Assembly: GCA_947452965.1 (NCBI GenBank)
Contig: CANGEW010000006.1
Coordinates: forward strand, 1-64,000
Source: Chitinophagaceae bacterium
Lineage (GTDB): Bacteria > Bacteroidota > Bacteroidia > Chitinophagales > Chitinophagaceae
DNA length: 64,000 bases
Reading direction: 5' to 3'
Within the stretch, counting starts at the first letter, position 1. Every line of letters starts with the position of its first letter. The notes below the pieces were generated by a model. That model was not told the DNA's origin, made no database searches, and saw only the letters and a program-made list of their open reading frames with translations. Positions 40,608 to 50,813 of this stretch are shown here, piece after piece. Position numbers and translations under genes: made by a program.

Positions 40608-41778
40608 AATCAGATAGTTTTTTATTTTTGAAATCAATGTAGATTAATTGAACCAATAGTATGATCCAAATAAAAAAACATGGTGCCGCTTTAATTGCAT
40701 TCGGTCTTATAAAATGATCTTTAAATGATGCAGTGAATAAGTCTGAAGTAGAGAATCCAGAAAAAATAATGGTTAGCACTAGTATAACAAGGTTTATTTG
40801 TAGAAATTTTTTGTGCTGCTGTGAAAACCATATACCTACTCCCGTCATAGCAATAATGTAAGTAGCAGACTCTGCAGAAGAACTAAAAATGACTAAACTG
40901 ATCATCACTAAACTCAAATATCTAAGTTGGAATCCCGGTTCTTTAAATTGTTTGATTTTTAACAAGGGTGATAATATCAACAAACCACAAATAAGCAAAA
41001 AATAATGTTCATTTAATTTAGATAGCGATAACCCATTTTGTAAAAATCTGAAAGCAGTTATCCCCTGAAGCATCGATTCATGATTTTGTTGGTTTTTCTC
41101 CTGTAAACAATGAAACCAGTCTATATAAGTTTGAACAATAAAGTTTGAAGACGAAATTAACATCGGACTGGCAAAACAAAATAAACACCAAAAAATAAAA
41201 GATAGAACGAATGTTTTTTTATTTTCTGAAAAAAAGAAAAAAACCAAGCCAACAATACCATAAATTTTTACAAAAAATCCAGCTGCAATAAAAAAAGTTG
41301 CCCAAAAATCATTTTTTGATTGAACTAATATAAATGACAATAAAATCCATGACGTCAACATAGGGTTGAACTGAACATTTTGTATGGATGTTATTAAATC
41401 AACAGCAACAATTAATAATAAAACAGATTTATGTTTTGTTGAAATATTGATTTTTTGAATAGCGTAAAAAAACACAAGTAGATTTACAATAACCCACAGC
41501 AAACAACCTACGTAATCTGGCATCAAAGCAAATGGAGCAATAATGTAACAAAAAAACGGGCCGTAATGATTTACATCAATATATTCATTTGGATAAGATG
41601 CATAAAGATTTGTCTGATGAAATGTATGTACAAAAACTCCTTTAAAAATTAAATAATTATTATAGGTACCTAATTGAAGTTTAATAAACAATGCAACCAT
41701 GCAAATGCTAAATAAACCAATGGATATCACAGAAAATTGTTTCCCAAAAAGTTGCACCTGTTTATGTAAGAGATTCAT
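40597..41778 (-). CDS. Multi-pass membrane protein, GT87/DUF2029-like (GT-C) putative mannosyltransferase
   Basis: About 10 TM segments; YIDVNHYGPFFCYIIAPFALMPDYVGCLLWVIVNL periplasmic loop and overall layout. Confidence 0.65.
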   Translation of the reverse strand: MNLLHKQVQLFGKQFSVISIGLFSICMVALFIKLQLGTYNNYLIFKGVFVHTFHQTNLYASYPNEYIDVNHYGPFFCYIIAPFALMPDYVGCLLWVIVNLLVFFYAIQKINISTKHKSVLLLIVAVDLITSIQNVQFNPMLTSWILLSFILVQSKNDFWATFFIAAGFFVKIYGIVGLVFFFFSENKKTFVLSFIFWCLFCFASPMLISSSNFIVQTYIDWFHCLQEKNQQNHESMLQGITAFRFLQNGLSLSKLNEHYFLLICGLLILSPLLKIKQFKEPGFQLRYLSLVMISLVIFSSSAESATYIIAMTGVGIWFSQQHKKFLQINLVILVLTIIFSGFSTSDLFTASFKDHFIRPNAIKAAPCFFIWIILLVQLIYIDFKNKKLSDYEA

Positions 41779-41789
41779 TGTTCTTTAAA

Positions 41790-42815
41790 TTAAATATCTA
41801 AATTAAAATTCTTAATTACATCCAACACTTTATCAATTGCTATAGTAGCCACATCCAAATGTGTAACCATACGCACTTGATTTTTGGATATCGCCATACA
41901 TAATACATCTTTCTCTTTCATGTAGTTCACAAATTCAGATGCTGATATTTTATGATGTAATTCAAAGATAATCATGTTGGTTTCAACTGGTAATACCTCT
42001 TTAACAAAATTGTTTACCGATAATGAATTCGCTATTTTTTGAGCATTTTCATGATCAATTACCAATCTATCGATATGATGTTCTAAAGCAAAAAGTCCAG
42101 CTGCAGCCATGTAGCCAGCTTGACGCATGCCTCCACCCATGACTTTTCTGATTCTTCTTGCTTTTTTAATAAAATTGGTTGATCCAATTAGTAAGCTTCC
42201 AATAGGCGCACCTAATCCCTTGCTTAAGCAGACAGAAATGCTATCAAAAATTTCTCCGTACTGTTTGGGGGACTCATTTTTTGAAACGAGAGCATTCCAA
42301 ATTCTTGCTCCATCCAAATGAAGCTTCAATCCGCTGCTATTGCAAACTTCTCTGATTGTAATCAGTTCATTCAAATGATAACAACTACCACCTCCACGAT
42401 TAGAAGTGTTTTCAATACATACCAATGAAGAGATGGGCTTATGAATGTCTAACGGATTAATGTTTTCTAATATTTGAGAAGCGGTAATCTGTCCTTTATA
42501 TCCAATAATAGGTTTTACCTGGCAACCACTATTAAATGCAATTCCTCCACCTTCGTAAGTATAAATATGACTTAAATGTTCACAAATTACCTCATTTCCT
42601 GGCTCAGTATGACATTTTATGGCAATTTGATTAGTCATGGTGCCACTTGGACAAAAAAGGGCAGCCTCCATATGAAACATTTCGGCTATTCTGGCTTCAA
42701 GTTCATTTACAGTTGGATCTTCGCTAAATACATCATCACCCACGTTGGCTCTAAACATAGCTTCTAGCATTAGTGGGGTAGGTTTAGTAAAAGTATCTGA
42801 ACGTAAATCAATCAT
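41790..42815 (-). CDS. Low-specificity L-threonine aldolase
   Basis: MIDLRSDTFTKPTPLMLEAM, GDDVFSEDPTVNELE, LHLDGARIWNA, CLSKGLGAPIGSLL. Confidence 0.96.
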   Translation of the reverse strand: MIDLRSDTFTKPTPLMLEAMFRANVGDDVFSEDPTVNELEARIAEMFHMEAALFCPSGTMTNQIAIKCHTEPGNEVICEHLSHIYTYEGGGIAFNSGCQVKPIIGYKGQITASQILENINPLDIHKPISSLVCIENTSNRGGGSCYHLNELITIREVCNSSGLKLHLDGARIWNALVSKNESPKQYGEIFDSISVCLSKGLGAPIGSLLIGSTNFIKKARRIRKVMGGGMRQAGYMAAAGLFALEHHIDRLVIDHENAQKIANSLSVNNFVKEVLPVETNMIIFELHHKISASEFVNYMKEKDVLCMAISKNQVRMVTHLDVATIAIDKVLDVIKNFNLDI

Positions 42816-42944
42816 TTGATAAAGGTACTAATTGTTTTAAACTGTAATTTATTTGTGTTTTGCAATTATTTTAAAATAAATTTAATAACTTGAACAGTAA
42901 TAATTATTTTGTCAAATTAACTATGAAATGCGAAAATCAAAGTG

Positions 42945-42952
42945 TACTTTTG
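42945..42952 (+). promoter_or_regulatory. Putative -7 box (TACTTTTG) of the sigma factor gene
   Basis: Matches TAnnTTTG, about 95 nt before the ATG. Confidence 0.4.
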
Positions 42953-43046
42953 CAAATAGTTAGGAATAACTGCTCTTTATTGGTTTTTATGAACAAATTA
43001 TCTAATTAATTTGTAATTATTTTTAAAAAGAACATAATACTACAAC

Positions 43047-43904
43047 ATGAGACAACTCAAAATTGCTACACAGATTACTAACAGGGATTCACAAGCAGTA
43101 GAAAAATATTTACAAGAGATTTCAAAAATATCAATGATTACACCTGAGGAAGAAACAACCTTGGCTCAGAAAATTAAAATGGGTAATCAAAGAGCATTAG
43201 ACAAATTAGTACAAGCAAACTTAAGATTCGTAGTATCAGTTGCAAAACAATATCAACATCAGGGATTATCTTTAAGTGATTTGATTAATGAAGGGAATTT
43301 AGGCCTTATTAAAGCAGCACAACGTTTTGATGAAACAAAAGGGTTTAAATTCATATCTTATGCCGTTTGGTGGATTAGACAATCCATATTACAGGCTTTA
43401 GCTGAACAAGGTAGATTAGTACGTTTGCCACAAAATAAAATCGGGACTTACAACAAAGCCAACAAAGCCTATATGGCTTTTGAACAAGAGCATGAAAGAG
43501 AGCCCTCAACAGAAGAGTTGGCTGAATTGTTAGAAATGAGTGAAACGGAAATTAATAATATTTTTCAAAGTAACACAAGACATACTTCATTAGATGCTCC
43601 CGTACATGAAGCAGAAGACGTTGCCATGGGGGATTTATTAAAGGGCGGAGACGAAACTGATGAAGATGTAATGCATGATTCTTTAAAAAATGAAATACGT
43701 AGAGTCTTAAAATCATTAAGCCCAAGAGAAGCAGAAATCGTGAATGCTTATTTTGGTTTAGACGGCGAGAATGGGGTAACCATTGAGCAAATAGGTCAAA
43801 AATACGATCTAACCAAAGAAAGAATCCGTCAAATAAAAGAAAGAGCCATCAAACGCTTACAAAAAGCACGCTATAGTGGAGCATTGAAAGCTTATTTAGG
43901 ATAA
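43047..43904 (+). CDS. rpoD: Primary RNA polymerase sigma factor (sigma-70)
   Basis: NLRFVVSVAKQYQHQGLSLSDLINEGNLGLIKAAQRFDETKGFKFISYAVWWIRQSILQAL; region 4 LTKERIRQIKERAIKRLQKA. Confidence 0.97.
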   Translation: MRQLKIATQITNRDSQAVEKYLQEISKISMITPEEETTLAQKIKMGNQRALDKLVQANLRFVVSVAKQYQHQGLSLSDLINEGNLGLIKAAQRFDETKGFKFISYAVWWIRQSILQALAEQGRLVRLPQNKIGTYNKANKAYMAFEQEHEREPSTEELAELLEMSETEINNIFQSNTRHTSLDAPVHEAEDVAMGDLLKGGDETDEDVMHDSLKNEIRRVLKSLSPREAEIVNAYFGLDGENGVTIEQIGQKYDLTKERIRQIKERAIKRLQKARYSGALKAYLG

Positions 43905-43923
43905 AATATTTCAAATAATTTTT

Positions 43924-43948
43924 GCCCCGATTTTTTCGGGGCTTTTTT
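43924..43948 (+). terminator. Rho-independent terminator
   Basis: gccccgattttttcggggctttttt. Confidence 0.85.
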
Positions 43949-43982
43949 ATGAAAAGTTGTGATGAATTGCAGTTTCTTTAAG

Positions 43983-43990
43983 TAAATTTG
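43983..43990 (+). promoter_or_regulatory. Putative -7 box (TAAATTTG) immediately before the DUF4249 ATG
   Basis: Matches TAnnTTTG, ATG begins at 43994. Confidence 0.45.
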
Positions 43991-43993
43991 CAT

Positions 43994-44860
43994 ATGAAAT
44001 CAAACGCACTCTTTTTTTTATTAATAATCGCATTAACCTCTTGCGAAAAAAATATTCAGTTTGATTTAAATCAAACAAGTCCAACACTTGTAGTAGATGC
44101 TCAAATAGAAAATGGATTACCCCCCTTAGTTATTCTTACTAATTCTATTCCTTATTTCAGTTCAATTGATTCAAGTTTATTAAAGAATCTATTCGTACAT
44201 AATGCGGTAGTAACTATTTCTGATAGTGTTTCAACGTTTACTTTAAACGAAATCCCTATTTCAATTGGTTCTAATACATTCTTTGTTTACACATTACCAC
44301 CCGATTCTCTCGTTGGGAATTTTAATACATCCTATCAATTACGTATACAAAGTGAAGGGAAGGATTATACAGCAAATACCAGAATACCAGTTCTTAGAGC
44401 CACACCGGATTCTTTTTATTTTGAACAAGCGCCTGTCAATCCTGATTCCAATGCAAGAGTCATGAAAATAAAATTAACTGATCCTGTAGGAACAGGTAAT
44501 TATATCAGATACTGGAGTAAGAGAAACGCTGATCCATTTCTGCCGGGTAGAAAATCAGTTTTTACAGATGAAATTATTGATGGCACTACCTACACCATTC
44601 AATTAGAGCCTGGCATTGATAGAAATAACCCTCCCAAATTAGGAGAAAACTTTTTTAAGAAATCTGATACGGTAGTTATAAAGTTAGCAAGCATAGATAA
44701 ATCAACATATACTTTTTGGAATACTTGGGAATTTGCTGCACAAAGTGTGGGTAATCCATTCTCTCAACCCGTAAAAGTATTGGGAAATGTTTCAAATGGA
44801 GCGCTTGGCGCTTTTTGTGGATATGCGAGTTGGTATTCTAATCCTGTAATTTTAAAATAA
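43994..44860 (+). CDS. DUF4249-like lipoprotein
   Basis: Lipobox ALTSC; EKNIQFDLNQTSPTLVVDAQIENGLPPLVILTNS...PYFSSID is typical of DUF4249 proteins. Confidence 0.8.
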   Translation: MKSNALFFLLIIALTSCEKNIQFDLNQTSPTLVVDAQIENGLPPLVILTNSIPYFSSIDSSLLKNLFVHNAVVTISDSVSTFTLNEIPISIGSNTFFVYTLPPDSLVGNFNTSYQLRIQSEGKDYTANTRIPVLRATPDSFYFEQAPVNPDSNARVMKIKLTDPVGTGNYIRYWSKRNADPFLPGRKSVFTDEIIDGTTYTIQLEPGIDRNNPPKLGENFFKKSDTVVIKLASIDKSTYTFWNTWEFAAQSVGNPFSQPVKVLGNVSNGALGAFCGYASWYSNPVILK

Positions 44861-44873
44861 AAAATTTAATACA

Positions 44874-45821
44874 ATGAATCAAACAGAAATAGAAAAGGTA
44901 AACTGTTTAATAATTGGATCTGGACCGGCTGGATATACAGCAGCAATTTATGCTTCAAGAGCTAATCTAAATCCTGTTTTATATCAAGGCATTCAGCCAG
45001 GAGGGCAACTTACTATTACTACAGAGGTAGAAAATTATCCTGGTTATCCAGATGGTATACAAGGCCCTGAAATGATGGTTCATTTCGAAAAACAAGCAGC
45101 TAGAATGGGGGCTGATATCCGATATGGACTTGCAACAGAAGTTGATTTTTCATCTCATCCCTTAAAAGTAAAAATTGATGATGAAAAATGGATACAAGCA
45201 AATTCAGTTATCATTTGTACAGGTGCTTCAGCCAAATGGTTAGGTCTTCCAAGTGAACAAAGATTAAATGGCTACGGTGTAAGCGCTTGTGCCGTATGTG
45301 ATGGATTCTTTTTTAAAGGAAAGGAAGTGGCGATTGTAGGTGCAGGAGATACAGCCGCAGAAGAGGCTTTATATCTTTCTAAATTATGTACGATGGTTCA
45401 TATGATTGTTAGAAAAGATCAAATGCGTGCCAGCAAAGTAATGCAGGATCGAGTTTTACAAACGGAAAACATTAAAGTATATTGGAATTCAGTAACAGAT
45501 GAAATACTTGGAGAGAAGAAAGTAGAAGCGGTTAATATAAAAAATGTATTGACCAACGATATACAGTCTATTCCGGTTAGTGCATTTTTCGTTGCCATTG
45601 GTCACGAGCCCAATAGCAAAATTTTTGCTAATTGGATTGATATGGACGAAACTGGCTATATAAAAACCATACCAGGTACAAGTAAAACGAATATTGATGG
45701 CGTTTTTGCAGCGGGTGATGTGCAAGATAAACATTACAGACAAGCCATCACTGCTGCAGGCAGTGGCTGTATGGCAGCTTTAGATGCGGAAAGATTTTTA
45801 GGCGCTAAAGGACTTCACTAA
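44874..45821 (+). CDS. trxB: Thioredoxin-disulfide reductase
   Basis: IIGSGPAGYTAAIYASRA; redox CAVCDG; GVFAAGDVQDKHYRQAITAAGSGCMAA. Confidence 0.97.
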   Translation: MNQTEIEKVNCLIIGSGPAGYTAAIYASRANLNPVLYQGIQPGGQLTITTEVENYPGYPDGIQGPEMMVHFEKQAARMGADIRYGLATEVDFSSHPLKVKIDDEKWIQANSVIICTGASAKWLGLPSEQRLNGYGVSACAVCDGFFFKGKEVAIVGAGDTAAEEALYLSKLCTMVHMIVRKDQMRASKVMQDRVLQTENIKVYWNSVTDEILGEKKVEAVNIKNVLTNDIQSIPVSAFFVAIGHEPNSKIFANWIDMDETGYIKTIPGTSKTNIDGVFAAGDVQDKHYRQAITAAGSGCMAALDAERFLGAKGLH

Positions 45822-45831
45822 ACTGACAGAT

Positions 45832-46191
45832 TTGACAAAAAAATTCATACTCCTAAATGACTTATTATTCTATGCTTATCATGGTATTCATGATGAAGAA
45901 AGAATATTAGGTAATGAATATAAAGTAGATACAAAAATTGAGTATTTGCAAGATGATAAGACCTCATCTATAAATGATACTATTAACTATGTTGATATCT
46001 ATGAAATCATACAGTCAATCATGTCTATACCAACTCCATTACTAGAAACCCTTTCTGAAAATATAATTGATGCAATCGCTAATTCAGATAATAGGATTGT
46101 AAATGTTTCTGTACGTATCTTCAAGATGCATGCACCCATTCATCATTTTTCTGGTAACGTGGGAGTTTCCATGCAGAAAAAAATTCAATAA
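45832..46191 (+). CDS. folB: Dihydroneopterin aldolase (TTG start)
   Basis: ILLNDLLFYAYHGIHDEERILGNEYKVD and SVRIFKMHAPIHHFSGNVGVSM. Confidence 0.9.
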   Translation: MTKKFILLNDLLFYAYHGIHDEERILGNEYKVDTKIEYLQDDKTSSINDTINYVDIYEIIQSIMSIPTPLLETLSENIIDAIANSDNRIVNVSVRIFKMHAPIHHFSGNVGVSMQKKIQ

Positions 46192-46195
46192 TCAC

Positions 46196-46954
46196 ATGAT
46201 GAATAAGTTATTGAATGCTTTCTTACTAATTATTTTATTTGCAAACACCTCATATGCGCAATCATTTGATTCTCTGTATAAAAAGGGACTCGAATTAGAA
46301 TCAAACAAACAAGAAAAGATGGCTTTGAGTTGTTTTTTGCAAGCTCAAAAAATCCAACCTACCAATTTATCAGTAATTTACAAATGTGGTGAACTATGTA
46401 ACCGAATTGGAGCAAGAGAAAATAATCAAAATCTCAAATTGAATTATTACAATCAATCACTTTCTTTTGCAAAGATTGCCTACAAATACCACTCAAATAC
46501 GGATGATGCGAATGTATTAATGAGTATGGCTTTAGGAAGAATCGCTATGCAAAAAAATGGTAGAGAAAAAATAGAAGATGTAAAGTTAATTAAACAATAT
46601 GCAGATAGGGCAATCAAAATCAATCCCAATAATTATAAAGCATGGCATATCATAGGAAAATGGAATTATGAAGTCAGTAGTTTAAATTTCATAGAAAAAA
46701 CAGCTATAAAATTATTTTATGGAGGAATTCCAGATGCAAGTTATGAGAAAGCTGTTTACGCTTATCAAAAGGCCAAAGCCATTCAAAATAACTTTTCTCT
46801 TAATAGTTTAGAATTAGCCAAAGCCTATTATAAATTAAATAAAGTAAAACTTGCAAAAGATAATTTGTTCTACCTTTTACAACTCCCTAATTATACAGAA
46901 GATGATTTGGTTATTAAAAATGAAGCTAATTCATTATTAAAAAAATGGGAATAA
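46196..46954 (+). CDS. Secreted TPR-repeat protein
   Basis: Signal peptide MMNKLLNAFLLIILFANTSYAQ; TPR-like repeats; upstream part of the ORF-track ORF overlaps folB and is probably not translated. Confidence 0.78.
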   Translation: MMNKLLNAFLLIILFANTSYAQSFDSLYKKGLELESNKQEKMALSCFLQAQKIQPTNLSVIYKCGELCNRIGARENNQNLKLNYYNQSLSFAKIAYKYHSNTDDANVLMSMALGRIAMQKNGREKIEDVKLIKQYADRAIKINPNNYKAWHIIGKWNYEVSSLNFIEKTAIKLFYGGIPDASYEKAVYAYQKAKAIQNNFSLNSLELAKAYYKLNKVKLAKDNLFYLLQLPNYTEDDLVIKNEANSLLKKWE

Positions 46955-46985
46955 CTTTAAAAAATAATTATTTAAAATTAAACTT

Positions 46986-48938
46986 ATGAATAGAATCTTT
47001 TTAATTTCTTTGATTTTTTTCTCTTTAAATTCAAATGCTCAAGTAATACCCGCACAAACTGAATATAACCCTCACGAACTATTTGCACCACTAACTTATC
47101 CAATTGGAGATAATGGATACAGAACTGCTTTAGGAGAACCCGGTCCTCATTATTGGCAAAATAAAGTTGATTATCAAATCAGAGTAAAATTAGATGAATC
47201 GAACAAATCATTAACAGGATCTGTTATTTTTAATTACAAAAATAATAGTCCACAGTTTTTATCATATTTATGGATTCAATTAGATCAAAACTTATTTAAT
47301 AAAGAAAGTAGGGGCCAAATGAGAATGCCCGCTACTAACAGAAGCAGATATGGAGACGCAAATTCCAATTTCATCGGCGGATATACTATAAAATCAGTTC
47401 AAATAATTACTCCTAAAAGTTCAATTGATGTCAATTATTTAATTGACGACACAAGAATGCAAATCAGACTTCAAAATCCTATTGCCAACAATGGCGGGAG
47501 TATCTCTATTAAAATTGAATATTCTTTTACTATTCCTAATTATGGTGCAGATAGATGCGGTATACAAAATACTCAAAATGGTGATATATATACTATTGCA
47601 CAATGGTATCCTAGACTTTGCGTATATGATGATATCAGAGGTTGGAATACAGACCCTTATTTAGGTCCTAGTGAGTTTTATTTAGAATACGGTGATTTTG
47701 ATTATTATATTACGGTTCCTTCCAATCATATTGTAGTAGCTAGTGGAGAGCTTATAAACCCAAATGAAGTACTTACAACTGCACAAATAGAGCGACTGAA
47801 TACTGCTGCTAAAAGTAATAAAACAATTATTATAAGAAATGAAGATGATTTAAAAAAATCATTAGGAACCACTAATGTAAAAGAAAAAACATGGCATTAT
47901 AAAATGAAAAATGCTAGGGACATTTCATGGGCCTCATCAAAAGCTTTTATTTGGGATGCAGCTTGTATTGACCTTCCCTCAGGAAAAAAATCTTTAGCTA
48001 TGAGTGTTTATCCGGTAGAAAGTAAAAGTAAAGAAGCTTGGGGAAGATCGACTGAATATATTAAAGGCAGTATTGAAAATTATAGCAAAAGATGGTTTGA
48101 ATATCCATATCCTGTTGCAATTAACGTGGCAAGTAATGTGTCTGGAATGGAGTACCCAGGTATCGTATTTTGTTCTATGAATTCAAGTGGTCAAGAATTA
48201 TTTGATGTAACAGACCATGAATTTGGTCATACTTGGTTCCCAATGATTGTAGGAAGTAATGAAAGACTATATGGCTGGATGGATGAAGGATTCAATACTT
48301 TTATTAACTCCTTAGCCGACGATGATTTTAATAATGGAGAATACAAGAACAGTCCGCCAAATGGACATGATGTTTCCTATAGTTTATTTAATCCCAATGC
48401 CGAATCAATATTTAATACACCTGATGCAATGAGAGAAAGAAATATAGGGAATTGTCTTTATTTTAAACCTGCATTTGCATTGAATATTTTAAGATCGTAT
48501 GTGTTAGGTGAAAATAGATTTGATTACGCTTTTAAATATTATATTCAACAGTGGGCATATAAACATCCTACACCATGGGATTTCTTTAACACCATGAATA
48601 ATGCTGCTGGAGAGGATCTTGGTTGGTTTTGGAAAGCATGGTTTATCAATAATTATAGCCTTGATCAATCAATAATATCAGTAAATAATGACGTATCTGA
48701 TGGTGGCCCTTTAGTTATAATAGCCAATTTACAACCCATGGCTATGCCTGTTACCATTCATTACACAACCATATCAGGCAAAAAAGGTAACATAAAATTA
48801 CCTATAGAAATATGGAACAATACAAATCAATTCGTTGTTAAAATCCCCTCTGGAGAAGCAATCAAAGAAGTAATAATTGATGAAGAAAAAGTATTACCAG
48901 ATATTAATTATGACAATAATACTTGGCAAAGAAAATAA
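46986..48938 (+). CDS. M1 family metallopeptidase
   Basis: Signal peptide; GMEYPGIVF exopeptidase-type motif; HEFGHTWFPMIVG...GWMDEGFNTF zinc site. Confidence 0.95.
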   Translation: MNRIFLISLIFFSLNSNAQVIPAQTEYNPHELFAPLTYPIGDNGYRTALGEPGPHYWQNKVDYQIRVKLDESNKSLTGSVIFNYKNNSPQFLSYLWIQLDQNLFNKESRGQMRMPATNRSRYGDANSNFIGGYTIKSVQIITPKSSIDVNYLIDDTRMQIRLQNPIANNGGSISIKIEYSFTIPNYGADRCGIQNTQNGDIYTIAQWYPRLCVYDDIRGWNTDPYLGPSEFYLEYGDFDYYITVPSNHIVVASGELINPNEVLTTAQIERLNTAAKSNKTIIIRNEDDLKKSLGTTNVKEKTWHYKMKNARDISWASSKAFIWDAACIDLPSGKKSLAMSVYPVESKSKEAWGRSTEYIKGSIENYSKRWFEYPYPVAINVASNVSGMEYPGIVFCSMNSSGQELFDVTDHEFGHTWFPMIVGSNERLYGWMDEGFNTFINSLADDDFNNGEYKNSPPNGHDVSYSLFNPNAESIFNTPDAMRERNIGNCLYFKPAFALNILRSYVLGENRFDYAFKYYIQQWAYKHPTPWDFFNTMNNAAGEDLGWFWKAWFINNYSLDQSIISVNNDVSDGGPLVIIANLQPMAMPVTIHYTTISGKKGNIKLPIEIWNNTNQFVVKIPSGEAIKEVIIDEEKVLPDINYDNNTWQRK

Positions 48939-49046
48939 TCACATACATATTTTACAATAATTCCTTTTTGGTTTTAGTGATTTTTCACGTTGATTTTTTT
49001 TAACTATTTCTCATTTTGTATTATAGAATAAATTTTTTTTTAATAC

Positions 49047-50303
49047 ATGAACGAGAAACTATTGCATTATATTTGGAAATATCGATTGTTTAATCAAAGT
49101 AATTTATACACAATTGATGATCAAAAAATTCATATCCTACATCCTGGGCATCATAATCAAAATCAAGGGCCTGATTTTTTGCATGCAAGAATTAGAATAA
49201 ATAAAATAGAGTGGGTCGGAAATATAGAATTACATGTAAAATCTTCTGATTGGAATCATCACAAACACTCTGATGATGATAATTATAAAAATGTCATTCT
49301 ACATGTAGTATGGATACATGACAAGAGTATAGACATTTCTTTTCCTACTTTACAATTACAAGATATTACCTCTAAATTATTATTACATAAATATCAAAAT
49401 CTAACTGAAAAGAAAAAATTCATTCCATGTGAAAACATCAAACCTGATTTAAATGATTTACTTCTTTTAAAATTAAAAGAAAGGCTTGTTATTGAAAGAT
49501 TACAACAAAAGGCATCGCAATTGCAAAATAGTTTAGAGAAACTCAATTTTGATTGGCTAGAATTGTTTTGGAGATTGATTTGCAGAAATTTTGGAGGTAA
49601 AATAAATGCAGATGCATTTGAAAAAATCGCCTGTAATACACCCATAAAAGTACTAATAAAAATTCAACCTGACTTATTTCAAATTGAAGCTATTCTATTT
49701 GGTCAAGCCGGCTTATTAAGCCATCATCATCCAGATGAATATCAAAGAAAATTAGGAAAAGAGTATGTTTTTTTAAAAAATAAATTTTCTATTAATAAAC
49801 CACGGATTAATATTAATTATCTGAGAATGAACCCGAATGCATTTCCTACCATTCGAATTTCACAATTAGCAATGTTCATTCATTCAAATGCCAATGATTT
49901 TTTAAATATTCTTAACCATGACAACTTAGATGAAATAATAAAATGTTTTAGAATAGGTACGAGTGACTATTGGAATACTCATTATATCTTTAATAAAAAG
50001 AGTAGATTTAAAAAGAAATATACGGGTGTTGAATTCATTAACACTATCATAATTAATACGATCGTTATTATGAAATTTCTAATCGAAAAAAACAGAAATG
50101 ATTCTTCTTATGTAGAAAATTCAATTAATTTCCTAGAAAAGACAAAGGCTGAATCAAATTTGATTATAAAAGAATTTCAAAAAAATAAATTAATATCTAA
50201 AAATGCTTTTGACTCACAAGCCTATATTCAACTAAAAAAAGAATACTGTGATCATCTGGGTTGTTTAGATTGTATGATTGGCAAACAAATATTTAAGATA
50301 TAG
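49047..50303 (+). CDS. DUF2851 family protein
   Basis: MNEKLLHYIWKYRLFNQSNLYTIDDQKIHILHPGHHNQNQGPDFLHARIRINKIEWVGNIELHVKSSDWNHHKH. Confidence 0.93.
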   Translation: MNEKLLHYIWKYRLFNQSNLYTIDDQKIHILHPGHHNQNQGPDFLHARIRINKIEWVGNIELHVKSSDWNHHKHSDDDNYKNVILHVVWIHDKSIDISFPTLQLQDITSKLLLHKYQNLTEKKKFIPCENIKPDLNDLLLLKLKERLVIERLQQKASQLQNSLEKLNFDWLELFWRLICRNFGGKINADAFEKIACNTPIKVLIKIQPDLFQIEAILFGQAGLLSHHHPDEYQRKLGKEYVFLKNKFSINKPRININYLRMNPNAFPTIRISQLAMFIHSNANDFLNILNHDNLDEIIKCFRIGTSDYWNTHYIFNKKSRFKKKYTGVEFINTIIINTIVIMKFLIEKNRNDSSYVENSINFLEKTKAESNLIIKEFQKNKLISKNAFDSQAYIQLKKEYCDHLGCLDCMIGKQIFKI

Positions 50304-50316
50304 AGTTAACTATATC
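50297..50316. repeat. Inverted repeat spanning both stop codons of convergent genes
   Basis: gatatag-agttaa-ctatatc; each arm contains one ATA TAG gene terminus. Confidence 0.5.
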
Positions 50317-50714
50317 CATGTATACTTTGTTGAAATCAAAAGTTCAGGATGTAAACTGTTTTTTACAGGACAAGCATTTCCAACTCTTTCTAAAATTGTT
50401 TTTTCTTTTTCAGAGATTTGATTAGAAGGTAATTGAATATGAATATCAATTTTTCCAATTCTTCTGGGTTCAGAAAACATGTGCTTGGTTACATCTGCTT
50501 TAGCACTAGAAATATCTACCCCCATTTCAGAAGCTTTAATTCCCATTGTTGTAAGGATACATGTTGCGAGAGACACTGTAAGTAAATCAGTTGGACTAAA
50601 CTTTTCTCCTTTGCCTTTGTTATCAGTTGGTGCGTCAGTTTCAATGATACTATTACTTTGAACGTGAATGCTTTCACACCTCAAATTACCTGTATATATA
50701 ATAGAAGCTGTCAT
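50310..50714 (-). CDS. OsmC family protein
   Basis: FSPTDLLTVSLATCILTTMGIKASEMG and C-terminal CPVKNSLHPELLI. Confidence 0.93.
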   Translation of the reverse strand: MTASIIYTGNLRCESIHVQSNSIIETDAPTDNKGKGEKFSPTDLLTVSLATCILTTMGIKASEMGVDISSAKADVTKHMFSEPRRIGKIDIHIQLPSNQISEKEKTILERVGNACPVKNSLHPELLISTKYTWI

Positions 50715-50813
50715 AATTATTTAATTTGTTTATTATTTTATAGATTTACTATGAAGAGTACTGATCAATTTTCATAAATTTACCAAATTATAAAATAAAT
50801 TAGAAAAATCTTT

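Noticed and set aside
46103-46195. N-terminal extension of the TPR ORF overlapping folB
   Set aside because: Signal peptide begins at MMNKLLNAF (46196/46199); the upstream part is out-of-frame folB sequence
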